Assembly: GCA_031280065.1 (NCBI GenBank)
Contig: JAITHH010000020.1
Coordinates: 1 to 24,415, forward strand
DNA from: Treponema sp.
GTDB taxonomy: Bacteria; Spirochaetota; Spirochaetia; Treponematales; Breznakiellaceae
DNA: 24,415 nt
Reading direction: 5' to 3'
The translations under genes were made by a program, and so were the position numbers. The notes beneath the pieces were generated by a model, which saw nothing but the letters and a program-made list of their open reading frames with translations, did no database searches and was not told where the DNA came from. Shown piece by piece: positions 17,068 to 24,415 of this stretch. Position 1 is the first letter of the stretch; each line of letters starts with the position of its first letter.

Positions 17068-17084
17068 TCGAACCAAGGGTTCGA
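17068..17084 (-). other. Perfect hairpin in the ftsA-ftsZ spacer
   Basis: TCGAACC-AAG-GGTTCGA is a 7-bp perfect inverted repeat with a 3-nt loop in the 68-nt gap between ftsA and ftsZ, about 35 nt upstream of the ftsZ start. On the minus strand it is followed by CGGCCTTCCAGAAAAAAG rather than a T-run, so it is not an intrinsic terminator. It could stabilise or mark a processing site for the ftsZ message. Confidence 0.4.
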
Positions 17085-17101
17085 GCCTCCCGAATTCCGC
17101 G

Positions 17102-18343
17102 CTAAAAAAATTCTCTCTTAATCCAACCAAACAGCTTGTCTTTCAAGGACTCCCGGCCCTTCTCCCGGACATAAGCCTCCCCTCCCCGCTCAGGGCCCTG
17201 CCGCCGCTCCCGCTCGTCCCCCTCCAAAACCAGCCCCACCGCCGTGGCGTAGATGGGGCTGCGGTACTCCTCCACCAGGCCCCCCAGCGGCAGAGGGTAG
17301 CCCACGCGCACGGGGAGCTTAAAAATATACGACGCCAGCTCCGGGGCCCCGCGCAACTGGGCCCCGCCGCCGGTCAGCACGATCCCGCCCCCCAAAGGCC
17401 GGTACAAGGCCAGCTTGTCCAAGCGATCCCGGATCATCGTAAAAATCTCCTCCATCCGGGGACGGATGATCTCCAGTATCTGGGAACGCGGTATGGGCAG
17501 GGGAGCCCTGCCGGCCACGCCGGGCACGATAATATCATCGTCCCCCTCAAGGAATTCCTCCCAGCAGCACCCCGCCTCCAGCTTGATCCGCTCGGCGGTC
17601 TCCGTGGAGATGTTCTTGATATAGGACAGATCGCGGGTAACTTCAAAGCCGCCCGCGGGGACCGTGGCAGTTGAATAGGGACTTCCCTGGGAGTACACCA
17701 TCACTTCGGTGGTTCCCCCGCCCAGGTCGATGAGCGCCACCCCCAGCTCTTTTTCCTCCTCGGTCAGCACGGCCCGGCCTGCGGCCAGGGACCGAAGGAT
17801 CAGATCGTTTACCTTGAAACCGGCGCGGTTCACGCACTTGACGAGGTTCTGGGCGCTGGTTACCGAGCAGGTGATGATATGCACTTCGGCCTCCAGGCGC
17901 ACTCCGATCATGTCCAGGGGGTCCCGGATTCCCTTCTGGTTATCCACGATATAGGACTGGGGAATCACCTCCAGGACTTGCCGGTCCATAGGCACGGGAA
18001 TCGCCCGCGCCGCCTCCAGCACCCGGGCCAGATCGTCGGGGCCTATCTCCCGCGTCTCCCGGTTCTTGCCCGTAACGGCCACCACCCCCCGGGAGTTGAT
18101 CCCTTCGATATGGCTTCCCCCGATGCCGGTCCAGCAGTCGCGGATATCCTGACCGCTCATCATCTCCGCAGCCTCAACTGCCGCCGCCACGGAGCGCAGG
18201 GTGGCCTCGATGTTCACCACGCCCCCCCGGCGCATACCGGTGGACGGGCTGATTCCCACGCCCGTAATCTCCAGACCGCCCGATTCGGTGCGTTCGCCGA
18301 TAACCGCGCACACCTTGGTTGTGCCGATATCAAGGCCGGCCAC
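17102..18343 (-). CDS. ftsA: Cell division protein FtsA
   Basis: Actin-like protein that tethers FtsZ to the membrane. Visible are phosphate-1 GLDIGTTK (3-10), phosphate-2 IDLGGGTTE (205-213), an adenosine-region [13 protein letters not shown], and the C-terminal amphipathic helix [16 protein letters not shown] (398-413) that inserts in the membrane. With the GTG at 18343 the protein has 413 residues, but only two residues precede GLDIG and the Shine-Dalgarno sequence is weak. An in-frame CTG at 18361, 6 nt after a perfect AGGAGG (18373-18368), would add ASGSLV and complete the first beta strand as in other FtsA proteins. The true start may therefore be CTG, overlapping the ftsQ stop by 8 nt. 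Confidence 0.95.
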   Translation of the reverse strand: MAGLDIGTTKVCAVIGERTESGGLEITGVGISPSTGMRRGGVVNIEATLRSVAAAVEAAEMMSGQDIRDCWTGIGGSHIEGINSRGVVAVTGKNRETREIGPDDLARVLEAARAIPVPMDRQVLEVIPQSYIVDNQKGIRDPLDMIGVRLEAEVHIITCSVTSAQNLVKCVNRAGFKVNDLILRSLAAGRAVLTEEEKELGVALIDLGGGTTEVMVYSQGSPYSTATVPAGGFEVTRDLSYIKNISTETAERIKLEAGCCWEEFLEGDDDIIVPGVAGRAPLPIPRSQILEIIRPRMEEIFTMIRDRLDKLALYRPLGGGIVLTGGGAQLRGAPELASYIFKLPVRVGYPLPLGGLVEEYRSPIYATAVGLVLEGDERERRQGPERGGEAYVREKGRESLKDKLFGWIKREFF

Positions 18344-18353
18344 TAAACTTCCG

Positions 18354-19205
18354 CTAGCCAGAGGATGCCTCCTTTTTTATATACGACGCCGTACCGGTCC
18401 GCAGGTCAACCTCATCAACCGCGGCGCCCCGCAAGGCGAACACATCGATCATCAAAAGCATGTACCGCAGGGTATCTTCAGTCAGCTCCGATTCTAAACG
18501 GAACCGCGTCGGATAGTGAACCGGGTAGACCACCAGGTCATAACCCGCGTAGCTCTTCCAGTTGACACGTATCTCCGACACCGCGGTCAGCAGTTCAGGG
18601 GACGCGGCGTTGAGCTTCTCCAGTTGGGCGAAAAGGGCCTCAAACTGAGGGTGGAGCTTCATCCCCAGGTGGGCGCCCTCAAAATCCAGACCCGAAACCA
18701 GGGGCAGCGAAGGCAGCGCGGGCCCGTCCCTGCCGGAATTGCCTATCTTGATGATCACGCCCCGCTTATCAAAGTACACGGGCTGAAGCCTCCCCGCGAC
18801 AGGCAGAAGGGACATGGCTGCGGCCCGGCGGGGTTCGAGGAATATCTGCAAGCGGTCGGGGTAGCGCTTCACCGCCTTGGCCGCCCCTATCTGGTACAGT
18901 TCCTCAAGGGCCGCTTCCACAGCGCGGGGGTCAACGGTGAGGTAGGTGGAATGGGAGCCGATACCCGCCTGGGCCAGCACCATGGCCCGGTCAATGCCGG
19001 GGATGCCGGCCACATCCACCACCGAGAAGGGCATCATCGCTTTGACGCCGAAGAGCCAGACCAGTTCCCCGGCCAGCGCGAGGATCACCACAGCAATGAG
19101 AATTTTGAGCCAGCGTTCAAGCCCCGGCGAGCGGGTCTCCCGCTCAAAGCCCTCTTCAGCCCCGGATGCCAGCGGATCTTCGACGAGCAGGTAATCGTCA
19201 GCCAT
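18354..19205 (-). CDS. ftsQ: Cell division protein FtsQ/DivIB
   Basis: A 283-residue bitopic membrane protein: about 32 cytoplasmic residues, one transmembrane helix (about 33-54), then a POTRA-like domain (MPFSVVDVAGIPGIDRAMVL, from 58) and a periplasmic beta domain. This topology plus its place between ftsW and ftsA identifies FtsQ/DivIB, which bridges early and late divisome proteins and recruits FtsL/FtsB. Sequence conservation in the family is low. The frame is open to 19247, but the ATG at 19205 with GGGGGAGG 6 nt upstream is the better start; it overlaps the ftsW stop by 8 nt (ATGGCTGA). Confidence 0.9.
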   Translation of the reverse strand: MADDYLLVEDPLASGAEEGFERETRSPGLERWLKILIAVVILALAGELVWLFGVKAMMPFSVVDVAGIPGIDRAMVLAQAGIGSHSTYLTVDPRAVEAALEELYQIGAAKAVKRYPDRLQIFLEPRRAAAMSLLPVAGRLQPVYFDKRGVIIKIGNSGRDGPALPSLPLVSGLDFEGAHLGMKLHPQFEALFAQLEKLNAASPELLTAVSEIRVNWKSYAGYDLVVYPVHYPTRFRLESELTEDTLRYMLLMIDVFALRGAAVDEVDLRTGTASYIKKEASSG

Positions 19206-20331
19206 CAAACGCCTCCCCCGTATGCCCGTACCGGGAAACATTGACAACCAGGCCCGCAGCCAGCAGGGTTGTGGCCAGCGAAGAGCCCCCGGCGGAAAAG
19301 AACGGCAGGGGAAGCCCGGTGGCGGGCAGCACTCCCGAAACCACGGCGATATTGACCAGGGCTTGGGAGCCTATCATCGTTACACAGCCGAAGGCCAAGA
19401 GCTGTTTGAAGGTATCGTCCGCCATGACCGCGGTCCGGTAGCCCCGGACGATGAACGTTCCGGCGAGCAGGAAAAAGAGGAGCACTCCGGCAAAGCCGAA
19501 TTCTTCTACATAGGAGGCGAAGATGAAGTCCGACTGGACTTCGGGGATGCTGGCGATCTTGCGGGTACCCTGCCCGATGCCCTTACCCCAAAAGCCGCCC
19601 GATCCGATGGTGATGAGCGCCGAGCGGACTTGATAACCCGCGCCCAGGGGTTCCCATTCGGGCCAGATAAAGCTGATGAGCCGCCTCAGCCGGTGTTCTT
19701 TGCTGAAAACCAGGAGGCCCGACAGGGGAATGAGGATCACCGCAGCCCCGATGAAGTACCGTATTTTGACGCCCGCGAGGAAGAAGATCGCCAGGCTGTT
19801 GATCGCGACAAAGACGGCGGTGGAGAAGTTGTTCTGCTGGTAGATCAGCACGGAGAAGAAGACCACCACCAGCGCCGGGGGCAGGACGCCGCCGACAAAC
19901 GAATGGAGCCGCTCCTGCTTCTTGTCAAAGATGTGGGCCAGGTAGAGGGGCAGGGTCAGCTTGACCAGTTCCGAGGGCTGGTAGGTATAGGGCCCTACCC
20001 GAATCCAGCGGGGGGCGCCGTTTTTCACCACGCCCACGCCGGGCACAAAGGGGAGTATGCAGAAAACCACCGCGATGATGACCAGGGGCGGAACCAGTTT
20101 CCGGACCAGGCCCATCGACACGCGGGAGCCGAGGAAGAAGAAAACCAGGCCGAGGGCGCCGAAGAAAAGCTGACGGCTGATAAAGTAGTAGCTGTCGTTG
20201 GTCCATCGACCGGCAAAGGCGTAGGAGGCGGAGTAGAGGGTTACCAGGCCCACGCCGGTGAGCGCCATGATACTGGCGATGAGGATATGGTCATACGGGG
20301 CGCGGCGGCCCGGCGGTTCCATCCGTATCAC
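19198..20331 (-). CDS. ftsW: SEDS peptidoglycan glycosyltransferase FtsW
   Basis: A 377-residue polytopic membrane protein with about ten hydrophobic segments that polymerises lipid II at the septum. SEDS motifs: NGAPRWIRVGPYTYQPSELVKL (104-125, includes QPSEL), the extracellular loop IPEVQSDFIFASYVEEFGF with the likely catalytic Asp at 268, and GLPLPFFSAGGSS near the C-terminus. The usual QPDxGTA motif is here QNNFSTA (166-172). FtsW rather than RodA is inferred from the dcw context. The start is GTG at 20331, or ATG at 20322; both share the purine-rich GGGAGGGAG site just after mraY. Its usual transpeptidase partner FtsI is not in this window. Confidence 0.95.
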   Translation of the reverse strand: MIRMEPPGRRAPYDHILIASIMALTGVGLVTLYSASYAFAGRWTNDSYYFISRQLFFGALGLVFFFLGSRVSMGLVRKLVPPLVIIAVVFCILPFVPGVGVVKNGAPRWIRVGPYTYQPSELVKLTLPLYLAHIFDKKQERLHSFVGGVLPPALVVVFFSVLIYQQNNFSTAVFVAINSLAIFFLAGVKIRYFIGAAVILIPLSGLLVFSKEHRLRRLISFIWPEWEPLGAGYQVRSALITIGSGGFWGKGIGQGTRKIASIPEVQSDFIFASYVEEFGFAGVLLFFLLAGTFIVRGYRTAVMADDTFKQLLAFGCVTMIGSQALVNIAVVSGVLPATGLPLPFFSAGGSSLATTLLAAGLVVNVSRYGHTGEAFDG

Positions 20332-20340
20332 GCTCCCTCC

Positions 20341-21420
20341 CTACTGAATCTTCAAGGTGGAAAGGGCGATGATGGCGAACAGCCCCCCCAGAATCCAGAA
20401 GCGGATCACCACCTTGGCCTCCTTCCAGCCGGAAAGCTCAAAATGGTGGTGAATCGGGGCCATCCGGAAGACGCGCTTTTTCCGCAGTTTGTACACCAGC
20501 ACCTGGATGATCACCGAGGCAATCTCCAGCACAAAAACGCCGCCGATGATCAGCAAAAGGATTTCCTTTTTAAGGATCAGGGAGATGACGGCCACCACGC
20601 CTCCCAGGGACAGGCTTCCGACGTCCCCCAGAATAACCTCCGCGGGGTGGCAATTAAACCAGAGGAAGCCGATACAGGCCCCCATCGCGGCGAGACAGAA
20701 CACGGTCAGTTCCCCGGCGCCGGGGATGTAGGGAATCCCCAGGTAGGACGAGTAGTCTGTGCGCCCGGACAGGTAGGCGAGGATCGCCAGGGCGATGAAC
20801 ACCAGGATGAGCAGCCCGGCCAAAAGGCCGTCAAGCCCGTCGGTGAAATTCACCGCGTTGGACTCCCCTACGATGAGCAGCAGCCCGAAGGGTATCCACA
20901 GCGGCCCGAGGTCCACGACGGGGTTTTTGAAAAACGGGACGTACAGATCGGTGATCCCCTCCCCTCCCCCAAAGTACAGGAGCAGCATCACGGCCAGCGC
21001 GATGATGAACTGGCCGGTCAGCTTTGCCCAGGCGGGCAGCCCGTCGGAATTCCGCCGCGTCACTTTGAGGTAGTCGTCAATGAAGCCGATAAGGCCGAAA
21101 GCCAGAAAAGCCCCCAGGGTAAGCCAGACCTTCATGTTCCCCCAGTCCTGCCAGAGGAGGACCGCGGCGCTTACCGAAAGGATGATAAAGAGCCCGCCCA
21201 TGGTAGGGGTGCCCGCCTTGACCAGATGGCTCTGGGGGCCGTCCGCCCTGATTGCCTGCCCGACTTTGAAGCGCCTGAGCGCCTCGATGATCCGGGGACC
21301 GAACACATAGCAGATGAGCAGCGTGGTCAAGGCCGCGTAAGCGCCCCGGAAGGTAAGGTATTGGAACACGTTGAAGGGCTTAAAGTACTTTACCAAAGGG
21401 TAGATAAATTCCAAAAACAT
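20341..21420 (-). CDS. mraY: Phospho-N-acetylmuramoyl-pentapeptide transferase MraY
   Basis: A 359-residue integral membrane enzyme that transfers phospho-MurNAc-pentapeptide to undecaprenyl phosphate, making lipid I. About ten transmembrane helices are visible, with the cytoplasmic catalytic motifs DDYLK (115-119), NAVNFTDGLDGL (188-199), GDVGSL (265-270) and the histidine triad APIHHHFE (321-328). All key residues are present and the length matches E. coli MraY (360). I choose the ATG at 21420, which overlaps the murF stop by 1 nt (TGATG) and has AAGGAG 7 nt upstream; a TTG just before it is less likely. Confidence 0.98.
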   Translation of the reverse strand: MFLEFIYPLVKYFKPFNVFQYLTFRGAYAALTTLLICYVFGPRIIEALRRFKVGQAIRADGPQSHLVKAGTPTMGGLFIILSVSAAVLLWQDWGNMKVWLTLGAFLAFGLIGFIDDYLKVTRRNSDGLPAWAKLTGQFIIALAVMLLLYFGGGEGITDLYVPFFKNPVVDLGPLWIPFGLLLIVGESNAVNFTDGLDGLLAGLLILVFIALAILAYLSGRTDYSSYLGIPYIPGAGELTVFCLAAMGACIGFLWFNCHPAEVILGDVGSLSLGGVVAVISLILKKEILLLIIGGVFVLEIASVIIQVLVYKLRKKRVFRMAPIHHHFELSGWKEAKVVIRFWILGGLFAIIALSTLKIQ

Positions 21421-22859
21421 CAAGCTGCTCCTTCCGCCGCCGTAAAAGCGGGCCCTTTCGGGTGTACTAATACCTCATCCAGCCGTTCCAGGGCGCATCC
21501 CCGCGAACCTTTTAACAGCACTAAGTCCCCCGGACGGATGGCGTCCCCCAGGGCCCGGGCCAGCGCGTCCATGCTGCCGGTGTAGAAGCAGGGAATCCGC
21601 TCTTCAGGCGGCGCGCCGTTCAAGCGGTCCCTGGCTTCGGCGGTTTCCTTGCCAAAGAGGAATACCCAATCCGCCCGCGATCCGGCCAAAAGGCGGCCCA
21701 GTTCCCGGTGCGCCGCAGGTGCCGCTTCGCCCAATTCCAGCATGGAACCCATAACATAGAGCCTGCGGCCCGGCCAATCAAGGCCGTCGCACAGCTCGAT
21801 GGCGGCCCTGGCCGATTCGGGGTTGGCGTTGTAACAATCCCGGATCACGGTCAGGGGGCCCCGGAGAATTTCGCTCCGGCAAAAAAGGGGTTTTACCGAA
21901 CTAAGGCCCCCGCGGATTGCCTCATGACCCACGGGGATAGCCTTGGCGATGGCCGCCGCCGCCAAGGCGTTCTGTACATTGTGCGCTCCTGGAAGACTCA
22001 AACGCGCCGGAATCCCCTCCCAAGTAATTTCGGCGCCGTCTAAACCCAAGTCCCGCACGTCCCCCAGTTCGGTAAAACTCCGGCGGCCATAATACAATAC
22101 GCGGCCCCGGACACCTGCCGCCAAGGCATCCCGAAACCCCTCGTCTTCGGGGATCAGGGCCGTTTCGGCGCCGGTAAACCTGGAAAAGAGCATTTTTTTT
22201 TCGTTAACGATCCCCTCGGCGCTGCCGATATTACCGATATGGGAGGTTCCGATATTGGTTATCAGCGCGAGCTGCGGTTTTAGCACACCGGCAAGCTCGG
22301 CGATCTCCCCCCGCCGGTTCATGCCCAGCTCGAATATCCCCACCTCATGACAGGCGCGGACATTAAAAACCGCCAGGGGAAGGCCGGTCTCGGAGTTGAG
22401 GTTTCCGGGGTTCATAACCACCCGTTTTTCCCGGCCCGCCATCGCGGCGGCCAGTTCCTTGGTCGTCGTCTTCCCGGACGAACCGGTGATGCCCACGCGC
22501 AGGAGCCGGGGGAAGCCCTCCAGATAGAGCCGGGCCGCGTCCTGGAGCCCCCGCAGGGTATCGTCCACCGCCAGCAGCGCCGCGCCCGCGTCCCGGACCG
22601 TCTTTTCAAGGGCCAAGTCCGGGTCTCCCAGCCGGGAACGGGCCGCCATGATCCCGGCTGCCCCGGCTTTCAGGGCGGCCTGCGCATAGCGGTGCCCGTC
22701 AGACGCGCTCCCGGCAAGCGCCGCAAAGAGCGCTCCCTTTTCAACCTTCCGGGAATCGATGCTGACTGAACTCAGTCCGCAGGCGCGATGCCCTTCGCAA
22801 ACCAGGTCCGCGCCAATACCGGCGGCAAGGGCGGTAAATTCCATGAGTATCTCAGCCAT
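21420..22859 (-). CDS. murF: UDP-MurNAc-tripeptide--D-Ala-D-Ala ligase MurF
   Basis: A 479-residue Mur ligase that adds D-Ala-D-Ala, the last cytoplasmic step of the peptidoglycan precursor. It shows the N-terminal substrate domain (SVSIDSRKVEKGALFAAL, 32-49), ATP-binding VGITGSSGKTTTKE (122-135), LGMNRRGEIAEL, TNIGTSHIGNIGS and YNANPES of the C-terminal domain. The frame is open upstream through most of ftsL, but the ATG at 22859 gives the normal N-terminus MAEILMEF and overlaps the ftsL stop by 8 nt (ATGGCTGA). It is the only Mur ligase in the window, followed directly by mraY, which uses its product. Confidence 0.96.
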   Translation of the reverse strand: MAEILMEFTALAAGIGADLVCEGHRACGLSSVSIDSRKVEKGALFAALAGSASDGHRYAQAALKAGAAGIMAARSRLGDPDLALEKTVRDAGAALLAVDDTLRGLQDAARLYLEGFPRLLRVGITGSSGKTTTKELAAAMAGREKRVVMNPGNLNSETGLPLAVFNVRACHEVGIFELGMNRRGEIAELAGVLKPQLALITNIGTSHIGNIGSAEGIVNEKKMLFSRFTGAETALIPEDEGFRDALAAGVRGRVLYYGRRSFTELGDVRDLGLDGAEITWEGIPARLSLPGAHNVQNALAAAAIAKAIPVGHEAIRGGLSSVKPLFCRSEILRGPLTVIRDCYNANPESARAAIELCDGLDWPGRRLYVMGSMLELGEAAPAAHRELGRLLAGSRADWVFLFGKETAEARDRLNGAPPEERIPCFYTGSMDALARALGDAIRPGDLVLLKGSRGCALERLDEVLVHPKGPAFTAAEGAA

Positions 22860-23142
22860 CGATGCGCCGTCCTCTGGCAATCCGTATCTGGAGAACTTCG
22901 TCAGGACTCTTCTTGGCAAGCCCCAAGTCCTGTACGGCAATGTGTTCAATCCGCGCTGAGGACGACAGTACGGCGATCCCCGCGATGAGGCGTTTATTGC
23001 TCTCAAGCCACGCCTCCTGTTCTTCCTCCAGACGGGCCACTTCCGCCTCAAGTTCCGCATAGCGCACCGCCTGCCTGGCGCCCGCATAGAGAAACAGGGG
23101 AAGCGTCAACACAAAAAAATAGAGCAAAAAACGCGCCTTCAT
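22852..23142 (-). CDS. ftsL: FtsL-like small divisome protein
   Basis: A 96-residue bitopic protein: a short cytoplasmic N-terminus, one transmembrane helix at about 4-21 (RFLLYFFVLTLPLFLYAG), then a charged coiled coil (YAELEAEVARLEEEQEAW, 28-45) and the segment IEHIAVQDLGLAKKSPDEVL, which resembles the DLGL(K/A) region of FtsL/FtsB-type proteins. FtsL forms a trimer with FtsB and FtsQ that activates FtsW-FtsI. The call rests on topology and on its place directly after rsmH; primary sequence alone is weak. It overlaps rsmH by 4 nt (ATGA) and murF by 8 nt. Confidence 0.75.
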   Translation of the reverse strand: MKARFLLYFFVLTLPLFLYAGARQAVRYAELEAEVARLEEEQEAWLESNKRLIAGIAVLSSSARIEHIAVQDLGLAKKSPDEVLQIRIARGRRIDG

Positions 23143-24092
23143 ACCTGGCCATCCTCGTCAAGCACTTTTTCCACGGCCCGCAGTTTCGCGCTGCGGGACG
23201 GCGGGTTAGCCCGCTTTTCTTCATTCGAGGGCGTAACCGGTTTTGGGGTCAGGACTTTGACGATCCGGCTCCCTTCACTTCTACCTATCGGCGTTTCCGG
23301 GGGAGCGGTACAATCTTTGCTCTTCTCCCGGAAGTAATTTTTTACGATTCTGTCTTCTAATGAGTGAAAGCTGATCACCGCCAGCCGGCCTTCCGCCTCA
23401 AGCACATTCAGCGCCGCGTCCAAGAGTTCCCGCAGCCTGGATAATTCGCCGTTCACCGCGATCCGCAGCGCCTGGAAGGTCTTTGCCGCCGGATGCTGAC
23501 GCCCGCGCCGGTACAGCGGAGGCACGGCCCGGCTGACGATCTCCGCGAGGGCCGCCGAACCGGTAATCGCGCCCCGGGAACGGGCCTCCACAATCGCCCG
23601 GGCAATCCGCCGGGAATAGCGCTCTTCGGCGTTTTGAAAGAGCAGGTCAGCAAGCTCCTGTTCGGGGAGCCGCGCCAGCAGTTCCGCCGCGCCGCTGCCG
23701 CGCTCCGTATCGATCCGCATGTCCAGGGCCTCGTCCTTCCTAAAACTGAAGCCTCTCCCGCCCCTCTCATAATGGTAGGCGCTCACCCCCAGATCGATCA
23801 GGATCGAGTCAGGCCGCCTCATATCGCGGGGAAAACCGGCGAAAAAGTCCTGCGACCAGCCAGTGTGGAAGTGAACCCTCTCCCCAAAACCGCCCAGCCG
23901 CTCCCTCGCCGCTTCCTGAATCCGGCGGTCGGCGTCAATGCCGATGACCCGCAGGTCCTCAAACCGGGACAGGAACGCGAAAGTATGCCCCCCTTCGCCC
24001 AAGGTGGCGTCCACCATGAGTTCCCCCTCCTTACGGGGGGCGAGGCAGTGTATGGTCTCCTCCAGCAGTACCGGAGTGTGGATTATCTCCAT
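23139..24092 (-). CDS. rsmH: 16S rRNA (cytosine1402-N4)-methyltransferase RsmH
   Basis: A 317-residue methyltransferase, formerly MraW, that modifies N4 of C1402 in the 16S rRNA decoding centre. Signature elements are HTPVLLEE (5-12), the SAM loop DATLGEGGHT (28-37), SILIDLGVSAYHYE, GGRGFSFRKDEALDMRID and VISFHSLEDRIVKNYF near the C-terminus. Length is normal for the family. It lies 25 nt downstream of mraZ, as in most bacteria, and overlaps the ftsL-like gene by 4 nt (ATGA). Confidence 0.97.
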   Translation of the reverse strand: MEIIHTPVLLEETIHCLAPRKEGELMVDATLGEGGHTFAFLSRFEDLRVIGIDADRRIQEAARERLGGFGERVHFHTGWSQDFFAGFPRDMRRPDSILIDLGVSAYHYERGGRGFSFRKDEALDMRIDTERGSGAAELLARLPEQELADLLFQNAEERYSRRIARAIVEARSRGAITGSAALAEIVSRAVPPLYRRGRQHPAAKTFQALRIAVNGELSRLRELLDAALNVLEAEGRLAVISFHSLEDRIVKNYFREKSKDCTAPPETPIGRSEGSRIVKVLTPKPVTPSNEEKRANPPSRSAKLRAVEKVLDEDGQV

Positions 24093-24117
24093 CGATTCGG
24101 CTTCCTTCCCAGCCAGC

Positions 24118-24415
24118 TTAAAATCCGCTCATATTAAAAAGCCGTATCGGCCCCAGTTTCTGCATGGTCTCCTGGTTTTTGACGCGGCGCTCCTGCAAAT
24201 AAGTCCAGAAGAACTCAGCGTCCCAGAGTTCCAGCCGGTTTTCCGCGCTCAACACCAGGCAATCCCGGTTTAAACGGGCGTATTTGCGGATCGCCGACGG
24301 CACCGCAATCCGGCCCGATTTGTCTATCTCGACTACCTGGGCGGGCAGCACATACTGGTACTGCAAGTCCAGGTACTCGTCCTCGCTCAATGCCGAGGCC
24401 GCCTTTTCCAGCTTC
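24118..24415 (-). CDS. mraZ: Transcriptional regulator MraZ (N-terminus off window)
   Basis: The reading frame runs through the window edge; 98 C-terminal residues of an expected 145 or so are present. The remaining part contains the second AbrB-like MraZ repeat: VVEIDKSGRIAVPSAIRKYA, then LVLSAENRLELWDAEFFWTY. MraZ is a DNA-binding protein that controls the dcw promoter just upstream of its own gene in other bacteria, so the promoter and operator of this operon should lie beyond the window. A TTG at 24390 is internal, not the start, because the homology (KLEKAASALS) continues upstream of it. Confidence 0.93.
   Translation of the reverse strand, partial: KLEKAASALSEDEYLDLQYQYVLPAQVVEIDKSGRIAVPSAIRKYARLNRDCLVLSAENRLELWDAEFFWTYLQERRVKNQETMQKLGPIRLFNMSGF

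Noticed and set aside
19222..21585. 787-codon open frame on the plus strand, antisense to ftsW and mraY
   Set aside because: It lies fully opposite two genes with complete catalytic motifs, has a repetitive Gly/His/Asp/Gln-rich composition with no domain, and is explained by GC-biased codon use on the minus strand.
22860..23087. 76-codon N-terminal extension of MurF
   Set aside because: It runs through the ftsL-like gene in another frame and is Arg-rich shadow sequence; the ATG at 22859 matches the MurF N-terminus.

Overview
The window is a single, almost gapless block of bacterial core genes, all on the minus strand. It joins a division and cell-wall (dcw) cluster to a flagellar basal-body and export operon. 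In transcription order (high to low coordinate) the genes are mraZ (partial), rsmH, ftsL-like, murF, mraY, ftsW, ftsQ/divIB, ftsA, ftsZ, xerD-type recombinase, membrane TPR protein, dprA, topA, xerC-type recombinase, hslV, hslU, flgB, flgC, fliE, fliF, fliG, fliH, fliI, fliJ, and a partial SAM methyltransferase. This fusion of dcw genes, dprA/topA, hslVU and flgBC-fliEFGHIJ in one direction is a known spirochaete arrangement (Treponema, and in related form Borrelia). The presence of topA, two Xer recombinases and a TPR gene between ftsZ and hslV points to a treponeme. The DNA is GC-rich with GC-biased third codon positions, unlike T. pallidum or T. denticola. I therefore infer a GC-rich, perhaps termite-gut or free-living, member of the Treponematales; the species cannot be fixed from sequence alone.

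Region 1 (about 15.8-24.4 kb) carries cell division and peptidoglycan precursor genes: rsmH modifies 16S rRNA, MurF and MraY make the last cytoplasmic precursor and lipid I, FtsW polymerises glycan, and FtsQ, FtsL, FtsA and FtsZ build the divisome. ftsI, murE, murD, murG and murC are not in the cluster. Region 2 (about 9.6-15.8 kb) handles DNA topology and recombination (two Xer-type integrases, DprA, TopA) plus a membrane-anchored TPR protein. Region 3 (8.0-10.1 kb) encodes the HslVU protease. Region 4 (0.94-7.9 kb) encodes the proximal rod, the MS ring, one switch protein and the export ATPase complex.

Genes are packed extremely tightly: four junctions overlap by exactly 8 nt, three by 4 nt (ATGA or TTGA) and at least two by 1 nt (TGATG), so translational coupling should be widespread. 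The only real breaks are a 106-nt gap before flgB, which holds an exact sigma-28-type GCCGATAA box behind a weak hairpin, a 68-nt gap before ftsZ with a perfect hairpin, a 67-nt gap before fliF, and the 188-nt gap after fliJ. That last gap contains the most unusual object here: a 152-bp element bounded by 15-bp terminal inverted repeats and packed with four perfect GC-rich hairpins, which looks like a small non-autonomous mobile or structured repeat that may also terminate the flagellar operon.

I found no CRISPR array, tRNA, rRNA, prophage or insertion-sequence transposase, and no gene system that looks undescribed. The novelty is mainly in the repeat element and in regulatory and start-site details.
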